In this document: piece by piece, positions 22,450 through 33,316 of the stretch
How the letters are laid out: each line of letters starts with the position of its first letter
Position numbering within the stretch: position 1 is the first letter of the stretch
Assembly: GCF_038502225.1 (NCBI RefSeq)
Contig: NC_091382.1
Span: 12,576,068-12,640,067 of the forward strand
Reading direction: 5' to 3'
Length of the DNA stretch: 64,000 nucleotides
Source: Cherax quadricarinatus
Taxonomy: Eukaryota; Arthropoda; Malacostraca; Decapoda; Parastacidae
Made by a program: the position numbers and the translations under genes
The notes under the pieces: generated by a model
What the model was told of the DNA's origin: nothing
Seen by the model: only the letters and a program-made list of their open reading frames with translations
Databases searched by the model: none

Positions 22450-23115
22450 TATATCCCCCCCTGCTTTTGACATTTCTGTCATGATCCCGTCAATTCCAGC
22501 TGCTTTACCCCCTTTCATTCTACTTAATGCCTCACGCACCTCCCCCACACTCACATCCTGTTCTTCTTCACTCCTGAAAGATGGTATACCTCCCTGGCCA
22601 GTGCATGAAATTACCGCTTCCCTTTCTTCGTTGACATTTAAAAGTTCCTCAAAATATTCTCGCCATCTACCCAAAACCTCCATCTCCCCATCTACTGACT
22701 CCCCTACTCTGTTTTTAACTGACAAATCCATTCGTTCCCTAGGCTTTGTTAACTTGTTTAACTCACTCCAAAATTTTTTCTTATTTTCATTAAAATTTCT
22801 TGACAGTGCCTCTCCCACTCTATCATCTGCTCTCCTTTTGCACTCTCTCACCACTCTCTTCACCTTTCTTTTACTCTCCATGTACTCTACTCTTCTTATA
22901 ACACTTCTGCTTTGTAAAAACCTCTCATACGCTAACTTTTTCTCTTTTATCACACCCTTTACTTCATCATTCCACCAATCACTCCTCTTTCCTCCTGCAC
23001 CCACCCTCTTATAACCACAAACTTCTGCCCCTCATTCTAATATTGCATTTTTAAAACTACTCCAACCCTCTTCAACCCCCCCACTACTCATACTTGCACC
23101 AGCCCACCTTTCTGC

Positions 23116-23545
23116 CAATCAAATCAAATCAAATCAAATCAAATCAAAGTTTATTCTCTATAAGGATTACAATACAAGGTTTACAGATTTTGGTTATTGT
23201 GTGGTTTACATGTACATGTAATAAAATACTAATTACAGAGGGGGCCACTAGAACACCTAGCAAGGCTAGGCATTTCGGGCAAACTTAGATTAATTCTTAA
23301 CCCTAAATTATTACAAATTGTGGAGTAAGTTGACTAAATACCAAGTGACTATATACTAGTTTGTGAGTTTAGCAATGTGAATGCTTTTGTTTTGGCACAA
23401 TACATAGTTTCTATAATGGAGTATTACAGGCAAACTTGTGACTAGTTAGGAATCATTATTTTACGATTAAGATACGTATTTCTGTGCTTATAGTCAAATG
23501 GGTGAGTGAGTGAGTGTAAGTGTGAACCACCAGGTGGTTTTACTA
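23116..23545 (-). mobile_element. LINE 3' UTR, same family as the element at 1-1263
   Basis: Begins with CAAAT units, the inverse of the TTTGAA-type tail, followed by 'gtttattctctataagg' and the words 'cctagcaaggctaggcattt' and 'gtgaaccaccaggtgg', which match the inverse of 715-1260. No coding part remains. Confidence 0.75.
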
Positions 23546-23559
23546 GTACAGTACGTTGA

Positions 23560-23796
23560 AAACCCTGAAAGGGTTGACATTTATTTATATAGTTATTGTG
23601 CATGTCTCATTGTTGTCTTTGCAGGGAAATGTATATTCATGAAAAAAAAAAAAAATTAATACTTTTGGCTGTCTAGAACGGATTAATTGGATTTCCATTA
23701 TTTCTTACGGGGAAAATTAATTCGGGAAATGATAATTTCGTCTAACGATGAGCTCTCAGGAACGGATTAATATCGTTAGCTGAGGGTCCACTGTAT
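23560..23796. mobile_element. Right-end fragment of a Tigger element
   Basis: 'ccattatttcttacgggg', 'acgatgagctctcagg' and 'gagggtccactgta' match the right ends of Tigger-C (21770-21865) and of the element at 32376-33316. The left end is not seen. Confidence 0.7.
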
Positions 23797-24080
23797 ACAA
23801 TACAAATCTTTGAAGAATTAAGAATTTATTTCTAGGGAGGGTTCCATGCAGCATGGTGTCTGCCACCTCCCTTTGTCAGCTGTTTCCTCACCAGGCTGTA
23901 TGGAATTATGTATGAAGCCTGCATTGTAAGTAATGGAGATGGCAACAGGAGCAGTAAATGCAAGTGGATATGAAAAAGGAAACACATGAGGTTTTGGAAA
24001 ACCTTTACTTGGAGCATATAGAGAAACACCAGTTCACCAGCATCATTTCCTGCCACATTACAGTAATCGGTCAGTCCAGT
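23797..24080. other. No recognised gene
   Basis: A 74-residue open frame on the minus strand (23832-24056) has no motif I recognise. The stretch may be unannotated repeat. Confidence 0.4.
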
Positions 24081-24084
24081 AAAA

Positions 24085-25136
24085 TTATGGCTTTGATGCC
24101 AGGGTCAGTCCCATAAAACTACGTCAAAATTCTAGCGGCTTCCAATCTTGTGGAAGAAAGCTGGTAGGCCTACATGTGAAAGAATGGGTCTGCATGGTCA
24201 GTGTACACAGTATAAAAAAAATCCTGGAGCACTAAGTGCATAATGAGAAAAAAAACTGCGATTGTGTTTTTGGTGTAAAACAACGAATTGATAATGTATT
24301 TTTGTATGGTATTTATGGCTGTATTCTCAGTTTCTTGGTCTCACTTGATAGACTGGAAGGTATATTACAGAAATAGAGATGATTTTGAAGGGTTTACAGG
24401 CTAAAAGTAGCTTAAAATTGAGCTCAAAGTAGCAGAAATGTTTGATTTTTGCCGATGTTCAAGGGTATGCAAAACACATCACATGTCCAATACACATCAA
24501 CTGGTGGGTCTAACATGCATTCACAAATGTAGTGATATTATTTATATAATTATTACAATAATGCAGTAGTCAACATAACAGTAAATCTTCTATTTTTTGT
24601 GTGAATAAAGATTCAAAATGAAAAGCAAGCGTAATATAAGAGGGACCTGGAGACATGACTAATGAACAGAGAAAATGTTATTTTAGTGCCAGGAATGTCT
24701 GCATTGTTTATTCTGGGCCCAATTCTGAAACTGGCCTTTCTTGAATTTTGTGTGAAATTGGCCAAATTAGTAATTTCTGATCACTTTATTGGGTAGTTGA
24801 AATAGGTAAATGGGCAGTTTCTTGTACTCAACCAATAGAATAAAAGGAATTCTAGCTAAACACCTATGAGTTTGGTCAAAGAGCAATGGAATTGGCCAAA
24901 AATAGGGCTCAAAGTGGGCAAAATCACCGATGCGTAAATGTCGCCAAGATTGCTAACTTCGTGAGAGCGTAATTCTGTAAGTTTTCCATCAAATTTCATA
25001 CTTTTGGTGCCATTACCACCAGGAAAATATTCTCTATCATTTTATAAGAAAAATTTTTTTTAATTTTTTTTGAAAATCCTTTGACACTGAGAGCAAGTTT
25101 GTGAGCTGGGGTCTCAACAGTTTAAGGGTTAATTAC
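24085..25136 (-). mobile_element. piggyBac-type MITE, left end diverged
   Basis: Ends with 'gtttaagggttaa' (TTAA near 25130). Its body is the inverse of 10227-11140 and 19698-20772: for example 'gaaagaatgggtctgcatgg' and 'agtggaccaa'-type inner words, 'gaccccagct'. The other end is no longer clear. Confidence 0.65.
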
Positions 25137-25164
25137 CTACTATACTAATATGCAATAATATTAA

Positions 25165-25376
25165 CCCTTAATCTGTCCAAACATAGATCTACGTTTTTTC
25201 AACATTTGAAAGTATGTAAAAAAACGCATATCTTCTTTTTTTTTACATTTGAAAATGTGTAAAAAAAACTTTGATCTATGTTTTTTTTTGTTATATTTGA
25301 AAATATGTAAAAAAACGTAGATCTACTTTTGGAGCACTACGCATGTGAACGTAGATCTGCTTGGACAATTTAAGGG
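25165..25376. mobile_element. Short piggyBac-type MITE, 212 bp
   Basis: TTAA at 25161-25164 and 25377-25380. The inverse ends share CCCTTAA, TGTCCAA and AGATCTACGTT, about 30 bp with few mismatches. Inside are three copies of a 'catttgaaaatatgtaaaaa' motif. Too small to code. Confidence 0.85.
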
Positions 25377-25384
25377 TTAAAATG

Positions 25385-25530
25385 TACTGCTTCATAACCT
25401 GTGTCAGTATAGAATAGTCAGTCTGCCCAAAATGCACAGGCATGCTAGTAGCTTTCTTTGTAATTAATATCTTACAATGTGTAAACCACACATTGTAAGC
25501 ATTGCAAGGAAATAAATATTTTCATTTTCA
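25385..25530 (+). mobile_element. LINE 3' tail fragment
   Basis: 'agtctgcccaaaatgc', 'aaaccacaca' and 'aaataaatattttcattttc' resemble the 3' UTR of the element at 1-1263. No coding sequence. Confidence 0.5.
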
Positions 25531-25689
25531 AGAAGAAGAATACAAAGAAAAAAATACATCCAATGTAAACTGACCTCAATTACCTGCACTCAACCAGACC
25601 CTTGACCTCACAAATTCCATCAGATGGAACACCCCGCTTTCCTCTGACTTCACACTCGCCCACCACCTGACTTCACCACTTCTCTGTGC
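25531..25689. other. Unassigned sequence
   Basis: C-rich words such as 'ctgacctcaattacctgcactc'; no gene or repeat recognised. Confidence 0.3.
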
Positions 25690-26177
25690 TATTTATTTAT
25701 TTATTTATTGAATAATTTGAACGTACAGAGGTACAAAAAAAATACAGGTAAGAGCAGCATGCCAAAGCCACTTGTATGCATAGCATTACAGGCAGGCTTA
25801 AAATTAACTTAAGATTAACTAAGCAATGATGTAATCAGTGATAAAACATTATTGTAAACAGATAACAATAAAGCACAAATGAGTATTACAAAGACAGGTC
25901 ATATGGTTGCATGCATTGCTATACATTCAGTAGAATGGAGTACAGGTCCTCCATCACAAATCCGGCATCATCGGGACGTGTAGTGTGCCGGATTACTGAG
26001 TTTGCCGAATTACAGAGTGGTTAGGTTAGAATACACTTAATAAAATTAACCAACTTGACTTACACAGTTCACTGAACATCGGCAAAAATCGAACATTTCC
26101 GCTACTTTGAGCTCAATTTCAAGGTACTTTTCGTCATGAAAGCAATCAAAATCATGTCTATTTCTGTAATATATCTC

Positions 26178-28368
26178 TGTGAAGAGAGTAGTAAGGGAGA
26201 AAAAGTTAGCATATGAGAAGTTTTTACAAAGTAGAAGTGATGCAAGGAGGGAAGAGTATATGGAGAAAAAGAGAGAGGTTAAGAGAGTGGTGAAGCAATG
26301 TAAAAAGAGAGCAAATGAGAGAGTGGGTGAGATGTTATCAACAAATTTTGTTGAAAATAAGAAAAAGTTTTGGAGTGAGATTAACAAGTTAAGAAAGCCT
26401 AGAGAACAAATGGATTTGTCAGTTAAAAATAGGAGAGGAGAGTTATTAAATGGAGAGTTAGAGGTATTGGGAAGATGGAGGGAATATTTTGAAGAATTGT
26501 TAAATGTTGATGAAGATAGGGAAGCTGTGATTTCGTGTATAGGGCAAGGAGGAACAACATCTTGTAGGAGTGAGGAAGAGCCAGTTGTGAGTGTGGGGGA
26601 AGTTCGTGAGGCAGTAGGTAAAATGAAAGGGGGTAAGGCAGCCGGGATTGATGGGATAAAGATAGAAATGTTAAAAGCAGGTGGAGATATAGTTTTGGAG
26701 TGGCTGGTGCAATTATTTAATAAATGTGTGGAAGAGGGTAAGGTACCTAGGGATTGGCAGAGAGCATGCATAGTTCCTTTGTATAAAGGCAAAGGGGATA
26801 AAAGAGAGTGCAAAAATTATAGGGGGATAAGTCTGTTGAGTATACCTGGCAAAGTGTATGGTAGAGTTATTATTGAAAGAATTAAGAGTAAGACGGAGAA
26901 TAGGATAGCAGATGAACAAGGAGGCTTTAGGAAAGGTAGGGGGTGCGTGGACCAGGTGTTTACAGTGAAACATGTAAGTGAACAGTATTTAGATAAGGCT
27001 AAAGAGGTCTTTGTGGCATTTATGGATTTGGAAAAGGCGTATGACAGGGTGGATAGGGGGGCAATGTGGCAGATGTTGCAGGTGTATGGTGTAGGAGGTA
27101 GGTTACTGAAAGCAGTGAAGAGTTTTTACGAGGATAATGAGGCTCAAGTTAGAGTATGTAGGAAAGAGGGAAATTATTTCCCAGTAAAAGTAGGCCTTAG
27201 ACAAGGATGTGATGTCACCGTGGTTGTTTAATATATTTATAGATGGGGTTGTAAGAGAAGTAAATGCGAGGGTCTTGGCAAGAGGCGTGGAGTTAAAAGA
27301 TAAAGAATCACACATAAAGTGGGAGTTGTCACAGTTGCTCTTTGCTGATGACACTGTGCTCTTGGGAGATTCTGAAGAGAAGTTGCAGAGATTGGTGGAT
27401 GAATTTGGTAGGGTGTGCAAAAGAAGAAAACTGAAAGTGAATGCAGGAAAGAGTAAGGTTATGAGGATAACAAAAAGATTAGGTGATGAAAGATTGGATA
27501 TCAGATTGGAGGGAGAGAGTATGGAGGAGGTGAATGTATTCAGATATTTGGGAGTGGACGTGTCAGCGGATGGGTCTATGAAAGATGAGGCGAATCATAG
27601 AATTGATGAGGGGAAAAGGGTGAGTGGTGCACTTAGGAGTCTGTGGAGACAAAGAACTTTGTCCTTGGAGGCAAAGAGGGGAATGTATGAGAGTATAGTT
27701 TTACCAACGCTCTTATATGGGTGTGAAGCATGGGTGATGAATGTTGCAGCGAGGAGAAGGCTGGAGGCAGTGGAGATGTCATGTCTGAGAGCAATGTGTG
27801 GTGTGAATATAATGCAGAGAATTCGTAGTTTGGAAGTTAGGAGGAGGTGCGGGATTACCAAAACTGTTGTCCAGAGGGCTGAGGAAGGGTTGTTGAGGTG
27901 GTTCGGACATGTGGAGAGAATGGAGCGAAACAGAATAACTTCAAGAGTGTATCAGTCTGTAGTGGAAGGAAGGCGGGGTAGGGGTCGGCCTAGGAAAGGT
28001 TGGAGGGAGGGGGTAAAGGAGGTTTTGTGTGCGAGGGGCTTGGACTTCCAGCAGGCATGTGTGAGCGTGTTTGATAGGAGTGAATGGAGACAAATGGTTT
28101 TTAATACTTGACGTGCTGTTGGAGTGTGAGCAAAGTAACATTTATGAAGGGGTTCAGGGAAACCGGCAGGCCGGACTTGAGTCCTGGAGATGGGAAGTAC
28201 AGTGCCTGCACTCTGAAGGAGGGGTGTTAATGTTGCAGTTTAAAAACTGTAGTGTAAAGCACCCTTCTGGCAAGACAGTGATGGAGTGAATGATGGTGAA
28301 AGTTTTTCTTTTTCGGGCCACCCTGCCTTGGTGGGAATCGGCCAGTGATAATAATAAAAAAAAAAAAA
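26178..28368 (+). mobile_element. RTE-type LINE, copy 3 (5' truncated)
   Basis: Inserted in a repeat whose uninterrupted form ('gtaatatatcttccattcta') stands at 6496-6520. The flanks share ATCT. The tail is 'ggccagtgataataataa' and a poly(A) run. It differs from copies 1 and 2 by scattered substitutions and one 2-bp deletion. Confidence 0.88.
26179..28111 (+). pseudogene. RTE-type reverse transcriptase, frameshifted
   Basis: Open from the left boundary to about 27200 (GKAAGIDGI, FMDLEKAYD, GLRQGC), then a 2-bp loss ('ggatgtgatg' instead of 'ggatgtgtgatg' in copies 1 and 2) shifts the frame. The rest is open from 27209 to 28111 (MSPWLFNIF, FADDT, GRGRPRKGW). Otherwise complete as in copy 1. 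Confidence 0.9.
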
Positions 28369-28589
28369 ATCTTCCATTCTATCAAATGAGCCCCAAAAAT
28401 GAGAATACAACCATAAAAACCATACGAAAATATACTGCAAAGAGGCGGCTAATGGCTGATAAGTGAACTCCCTTATTTATCGTGTCTTTTTTATTTTTGT
28501 TGTATGTTAAGAAGCATCTTTCCATCATACATTGCCAAAGTTTCAATGAGATAGCCCAACAAACAACCGAGAAATAAAAAATATTTACC

Positions 28590-28742
28590 AAAAATCATAT
28601 ATGGCAAGCCCAAGCCAGGTACTGGAAATAAGTCACTTTGTCTGACTTTTCTGAGTTATCCTAGGTTCTCTATACATACACTGCTATGTATGATAATCTA
28701 TGTAACTATATTTGTGTATACCTGAATAAACTTATTTACTTC
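28590..28742 (+). repeat. SINE/LINE tail fragment
   Basis: 'tatcctaggttctctatacat', 'tgataatctatgtaa' and the end 'aataaacttatttactt'. Related fragments: 29757-29880 (plus) and 31460-31580 (minus). Confidence 0.5.
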
Positions 28743-29463
28743 TAGTCTGTCAACCGAGTACAAGAAACCGCCCATTCACTTATTTCAACTACCCAATAAA
28801 GTGGTCAGAAATTGGCAATTTGGCCGATTTCACACAAATTTCAACAGATGCCAATTTCAAAATAGGATCCTGAATAAAGAATGCAGACATTCCTGGCACT
28901 AAAGTAACATTTTCTTTGTTCATTAGTCACAGCTACAGGCCCCTTTTATATTACTCTTGCTTTTCATTTGGAATTTTTATTCACAAAAAAATAGAAGATT
29001 TACTGTTATGCAGACTGCTGCATTATTGTAATAATTGTATAAATAATGTCAAGCCATTTTAGTGCTTCTTTTTAATTATAATAATAATCTTGACTACGTA
29101 TTGGACTGGCAGGCGGACAGGTATTGGACGGTGACGTCATTTGTTTAATCCTGAGATTCGCTAAAGAACAGAACATTTTCACTATTGTGAGCGCAATTTC
29201 AAGGTACTTTTCATCATGAAAGCAATCAAAATCATATCTATTTCTGTAATATATCTTTCATTCTATCAAATGAGACCGAAAAAATGAGAATATAACCATA
29301 ACAACCATACAAAAATATACCGCTAAGCGGCCCCTAATGGCTGAGAAGTGAACTCCGCTATTTATGGTCTGATTTCTTTCATTTTTGGTGTTCCTGAAGA
29401 AGTATCTTTCCATCATACATTGCCGAAGTTTGAATAAGATAATCCAACAAACAACTGAGAAAA

Positions 29464-29471
29464 TAATAATA

Positions 29472-29521
<50 letters not shown>

Positions 29522-29753
29522 TCTTTATTTACTACACGTACATGTACAAGGTATACAGGCCTAGCTGACATCAGTGACATACTACTGTATAGAAAGGCAC
29601 TTGTTATGCTGAGTATTTCAAGAAAATTAGGTCAGTGTCCCAGGATAACACCCACACTAGTCGACTAACACCCAGGTACCCATTTACTGATGGGTAAACA
29701 TAGACAACAGGTGTAAAGAAACATGCCTAATGTTTCTACCCTGGCTGGGAATC
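29464..29753 (-). mobile_element. SINE with an AAT-repeat tail
   Basis: Left side is an AAT array (29464-29521), which is the 3' tail when read on the minus strand. It is followed by 'tttatttactacacgtac' and, at the far end, 'cccatttactgatgggt' and 'ggctgggaatcgaa', which resembles a tRNA B box read in inverse. Its insertion splits a repeat whose uninterrupted form is at 28555-28610. A diverged relative is at 53724-53850. Confidence 0.65.
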
Positions 29754-31038
29754 GAATATTTACCAAAAATCATATATGGCTAACCCCAGCCAGGTACTAA
29801 AAATAAGCCACGTTGACTTTTTTGGGGTTATCCTAGGTTCTCTACACATATACTGCTGTGTGTGATAATCTATAGAGAGAAAATAACTTTTTTGTTTCAT
29901 GTTTATGGTGGAGTACGAGTGTATATCATAGTTAGCCCTGTGCTATACTCTGTTTTCTCTAATATAAGCCCCAAGACAAGGATAGGAGAATGGTATTTGT
30001 TTATCATATCCTCTTCATAACTCTGTCGAACTGCTCAGTGTTATGCCAAATATTATTCATTCTGGAGTATTTAACATGTTTTATGTTATTTATATTGTTT
30101 CTTATGTCATATTAGATCAATTGTGATAGGCAAAGAAGCTGTAGTGTTGATATTAGCGTAATAATAAAGCATATTCTCCTGCTTCATGAGACTGAGCTCA
30201 TGGCAACCGGCAGTGGCTTCAAAGCCACCTTATCTTTAATGGATAATGTACTGTGTAGGTGCTTTACATAATGAGAAGCATTTCTTTTATTCATTGGAAC
30301 CATGGCTAGGACTAAAAGTAAGCAGGTTAAAACAATAAATGGAGAAAAAGAAATTGGAATGGCTTATGCAGCAAGTAGCGCCACCAAACAGTACCAGCAG
30401 GTTGGTGTGGCGACCCTGGAAATTTGAAATTATGCTAGCCAAAATTAGTGCTGAATAACTGAAGGAACCGAATAACTGATTGCCGGATTTGTGATGGCGG
30501 ACCTGTATTCTGTTAGGTAGTGTATTTAAAAAATAACAAAGTTAGATTGGGTCTTAGGTTTAACATTTATGTGATATAATTATGAGAAACATTTAAGATA
30601 TACAATTTATAAGGTTCAGTTATTCAGTATTTATTTGGTTTTGGGTGAGTAAGTGATCTTTGAGAAGAGACTTGAATTTATAAACAGGTAGTGTTTCTTT
30701 TATATTTACAGGTAATGAATTCCAGATTTTAGGGCCTTTTATGTGCATCGAGTTTTTGCATAACGTGAGATGGACATGAGGAACATCAAAGAGTGATCTG
30801 TGCCTTGTGTTATGGTCATGTGTTCTGTTGAGGTTGGCAAGGAGATGTTTGAGGGGAGGGTTAATATCAGAGTTAAGTGTTCTATGTGCATGTTGCTAAT
30901 TTTGTGTCCTTGATAAAGTCTCATGAGGAAAAAACTCTATACTAAAGGTCTCTTTTTGTTACACAAACTTTTTTAATTCTTTCCTTCTAAGCTTTATTTT
31001 AAGATTATTTTCATAATAGGCAGTAAAAAAGAATGTAC

Positions 31039-31232
31039 CTCTGTGCGCTGCTTCAACTCGTGTTATGAAGGACAAGAGCTGCTGGTCCGATAATGAAGAT
31101 AATGAGGTTTTTGGAGGTTCCTCCTGGTCACCAGGTCTGAGGTTGATGTTGCGACTCATATACGACAAACCGGTCTTCTCCCGAGCATTACAAATGGCCA
31201 GGTGTTGCTCTAACCGGTGTTCAAAACAAGAG
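31039..31232 (-). CDS. TRMT13: TRMT13 internal exon (zinc finger end and linker)
   Basis: A 194-nt exon with acceptor read as 'tttatgtttttag' and donor 'gtacat'. It enters with one base and leaves after one base, which matches the next exon at 14766-14960. The product starts with CFEHRLEQHLAICNARE, which supplies the last His and Cys of the CHHC zinc finger of TRM13 proteins. It goes on to SRNINLRPG (the family has a similar D/N-I-N segment here) and LSSLSDQQLLSFITRVE, the conserved linker before the methyltransferase domain. The preceding exon, expected to encode the CPLDPxH half, was not found in the window. No stops. Confidence 0.85.
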
Positions 31233-32026
31233 CTAAAAACATAAACACGTGTTAAGTACAATATGTAAAAATGCAATAAACACAAGTATTCGGTATAGTA
31301 GTATGTATATAGTAGTACAGTACGGCCCCATTTATATGGCAGGTTCCAGGCTACCATCGTAAAGTGGAAATCGCAGTAAAGTTGAATACCTCTTTTTTCC
31401 ACTTATAAATGCATACAAATACATACTAGATAACAAGTTTACACTAACATATATTAAGTTAGTAAGTAAGTTTATTCAGATATACACAAATGCAGTTAAA
31501 TAGATTATCATACATAGCAGCATATGTGTAAAGTACCTGGGATGACCCAAAAAAGTCAGAGAGTGTGACTTATTTCCATTGGGTTAGCAGTAGAATTAGG
31601 CATTAAAAAACAATAAAAAAGTAAAATACACATACAGTACACTCATTAGTTACCTTAAAATATTTGTAGTCTTGATGTAGGGTCAGAGGTGAGTAAACGA
31701 GATAAAACAAATAAATGAGAGAGAGAGAATGAGTACACGAGAGAGGACACTCGTGGAGTTACGTAAACAAACTAGGCGAACGTGAGTTATGTAAACAAAG
31801 TGTACACGTTTGGTTTGTGTACAAGTTACATTGTGTACAAGTTGTCTCTACATTGATACGGTAGAATAAATAAAGAGGAACACTCCCTTTCTCATGTAAC
31901 ACCATTTTTTAGAAGAAATGACGCTCTGAGTGAAGGCATACGAAAAGATTAATTTTCTACAGTTACCCCCAGTAACACATTTTCTCTTATGTTGGACTAT
32001 AGAAAACGTTATTCTTGCCAACGCTT

Positions 32027-32375
32027 GTACAAGTTGTCTGGCTCCCACATCTCATATTTATGTTTATTTATTCTACTGTGGGGTGTATTTATCATCTTTA
32101 TATGTTATGTATCGTGTTTGTTATATAACTTTTAAAAAATATCATAGCTGGATTAATAAAAATGTGTATATTAAAGTAATATACTACATTTAATGAGACT
32201 CGGTGAATATTATTATCATTACTAATATGGCGTCACTCGTATAAGTTGTCTGGCTCCCACATCTCATATTTATGTTTATTTATTCTACTGTGGAGTGTAT
32301 TTATCATCTTTATATGTTATATATCATGTTTATTATATAATTTTGAAAAAGTATAGATTAACGAAAATGTGTATA
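32027..32375 (+). repeat. Two tandem copies of an internal block
   Basis: Both start 'aagttgtctggctcccacat', contain 'tttattctactgtgg' and reach 'aaaatgtgtata'. The first copy is empty at the Tigger site (32165-32185) and the second is filled, with the block resuming at 33317. Confidence 0.85.
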
Positions 32376-33316
32376 CAGGGGACCCCCGCCTTACGATGGC
32401 ATCGTGTTACGTTAAATCTGCCATACGATACAGTTGAATGCAAAAATTTTGCCTCGCCTCACGCGATTCGTCCGGGACGTGTTCCATGTGTGGCCTCAGC
32501 GCCAGTGTTTACAAGCCAGCCAGTGCGGTCACATCCACGCATACATTCAGTACATTTCACCTTATCCCAGTGTTTTTTGTGCTTGTAACTGCAAAATAAG
32601 TCACCATGGGCCCCAAGAAAGCTTCTAGTGCTAACCCTGTGGTAAAAAGGGTGAGAATTAGTATGGAAATTAAGAAAGATTTTGAAGGGTTTGGGGCTAA
32701 CCCTGAGAAGCCTATGCCAGTTGTGGAATCCATTGTGCCTACTTCAAAGATGAGGGAAATGTGTGCAAAGTGGGTTGAACTGCAAACCTTTATGGATGAA
32801 AAAGACCCTGACACAGGAACTGCAAGCCGTGTTGGCAACCTGTACAATGACAATGTTATGGCCCATTTTAGGCAAATCTTAAAGGAACAGGAGGTACAGA
32901 CCTCTATGGATAGATTTGTTGTGCGACAGAGGTCCAGTGACTCTCAAGCTGGTCCTAGTGGCATTAAAAGAAAGGAAGTAACCCCGGAAAAGGACTTGCT
33001 ACCTCAAGTCCTAAACAATAACTTCCACACTTTCCCCTCCTCTCATCCCATCAATCATCATCAGATCTTCAATAAAGGTAAGTTTCATGTATTCTTTTCT
33101 TAGTAGAGTAGTAATTGTGCATGTCTTCTTCAGTTTGTGTGTATTTAAATTAATATTTCATGTGGTAATTTTTTTTTTTCATACTTTGGGGGTGTCTTGC
33201 AAGGATTAATTTGATTTCCATTATTTCTTATGGGGAAAATTAATTCGCCTTACGATAATTTCGGCTTACGATGAGCTCTCAGGAACGGATTAATATCGTA
33301 AGGCGGAGGTCCACTG
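32376..33316 (+). mobile_element. Non-autonomous Tigger derivative, 941 bp
   Basis: TA duplication proved by the empty tandem copy. Ends CAGGGGACCCCCGCC and GGCGGAGGTCCACTG. It contains a transposase relic with the same two internal deletions as Tigger-A. Confidence 0.9.
32606..33103 (+). pseudogene. Tigger transposase with two internal deletions
   Basis: MGPKKASSANPVVKRVR is joined to DFEGFGANPEKP and, after VESIV, to PTSKMREMCAKW. The helix-turn-helix and DDE domains are absent. QTSMDRFVV near residue 100 corresponds to the PCNA-box position of Tigger-B but lacks the two aromatic residues. The frame then runs on past the usual stop region. Confidence 0.88.

Larger units (their letters stand above)
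15007..23045 (-). mobile_element. Old RTE-type LINE copy, split by several insertions
   Basis: Read on the minus strand, pieces at 21868-22259, 22450-23045, 17936-18449 and 15007-15775 correspond in order to the RTE element, from the region before the reverse transcriptase core to the 3' tail ('tgcctcagttggagatgg' near 15030). Insertions are RTE copy 2 (15781-17935), Tigger-C (18452-21865) and MITE-1 (22261-22449). About 30 bp of the old element are missing at the copy 2 site. The coding pieces at 22432-23004, 22064-22276 and 21848-22042 still read as RTE protein with small lesions. It is clearly older than copies 1-3. Confidence 0.8.
25943..30505. mobile_element. TIR element with 25-bp inverted ends, TA duplication
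   Basis: Ends CAGGTCCTCCATCACAAATC and the inverse GATTTGTGATGGCGGACCTG match in 24 of the outer 25 bp. It carries RTE copy 3, repeated blocks also seen at 6349-6700, a SINE and tail fragments. A short ATG-led frame at 30302-30420 (MARTKSKQVKT) resembles nothing I know. TA target and TIR suggest a Tc1/mariner/pogo mobiliser. No transposase. Confidence 0.8.
25690..30955 (-). mobile_element. 3' end of a LINE, split by a TIR element
   Basis: Minus-strand pieces at 30508-30955 and 25690-25940. The first codes for the C-terminal end of a reverse transcriptase ORF with small lesions (TEHMTITQGTDHSLMF matches the region HRHNTRHKHLYD of the LINE at the window start). The second is the 3' UTR, ending in ATTT units (25691-25710). 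The 4563-bp TIR element at 25943-30505 sits between them with TA on both sides. Confidence 0.7.
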
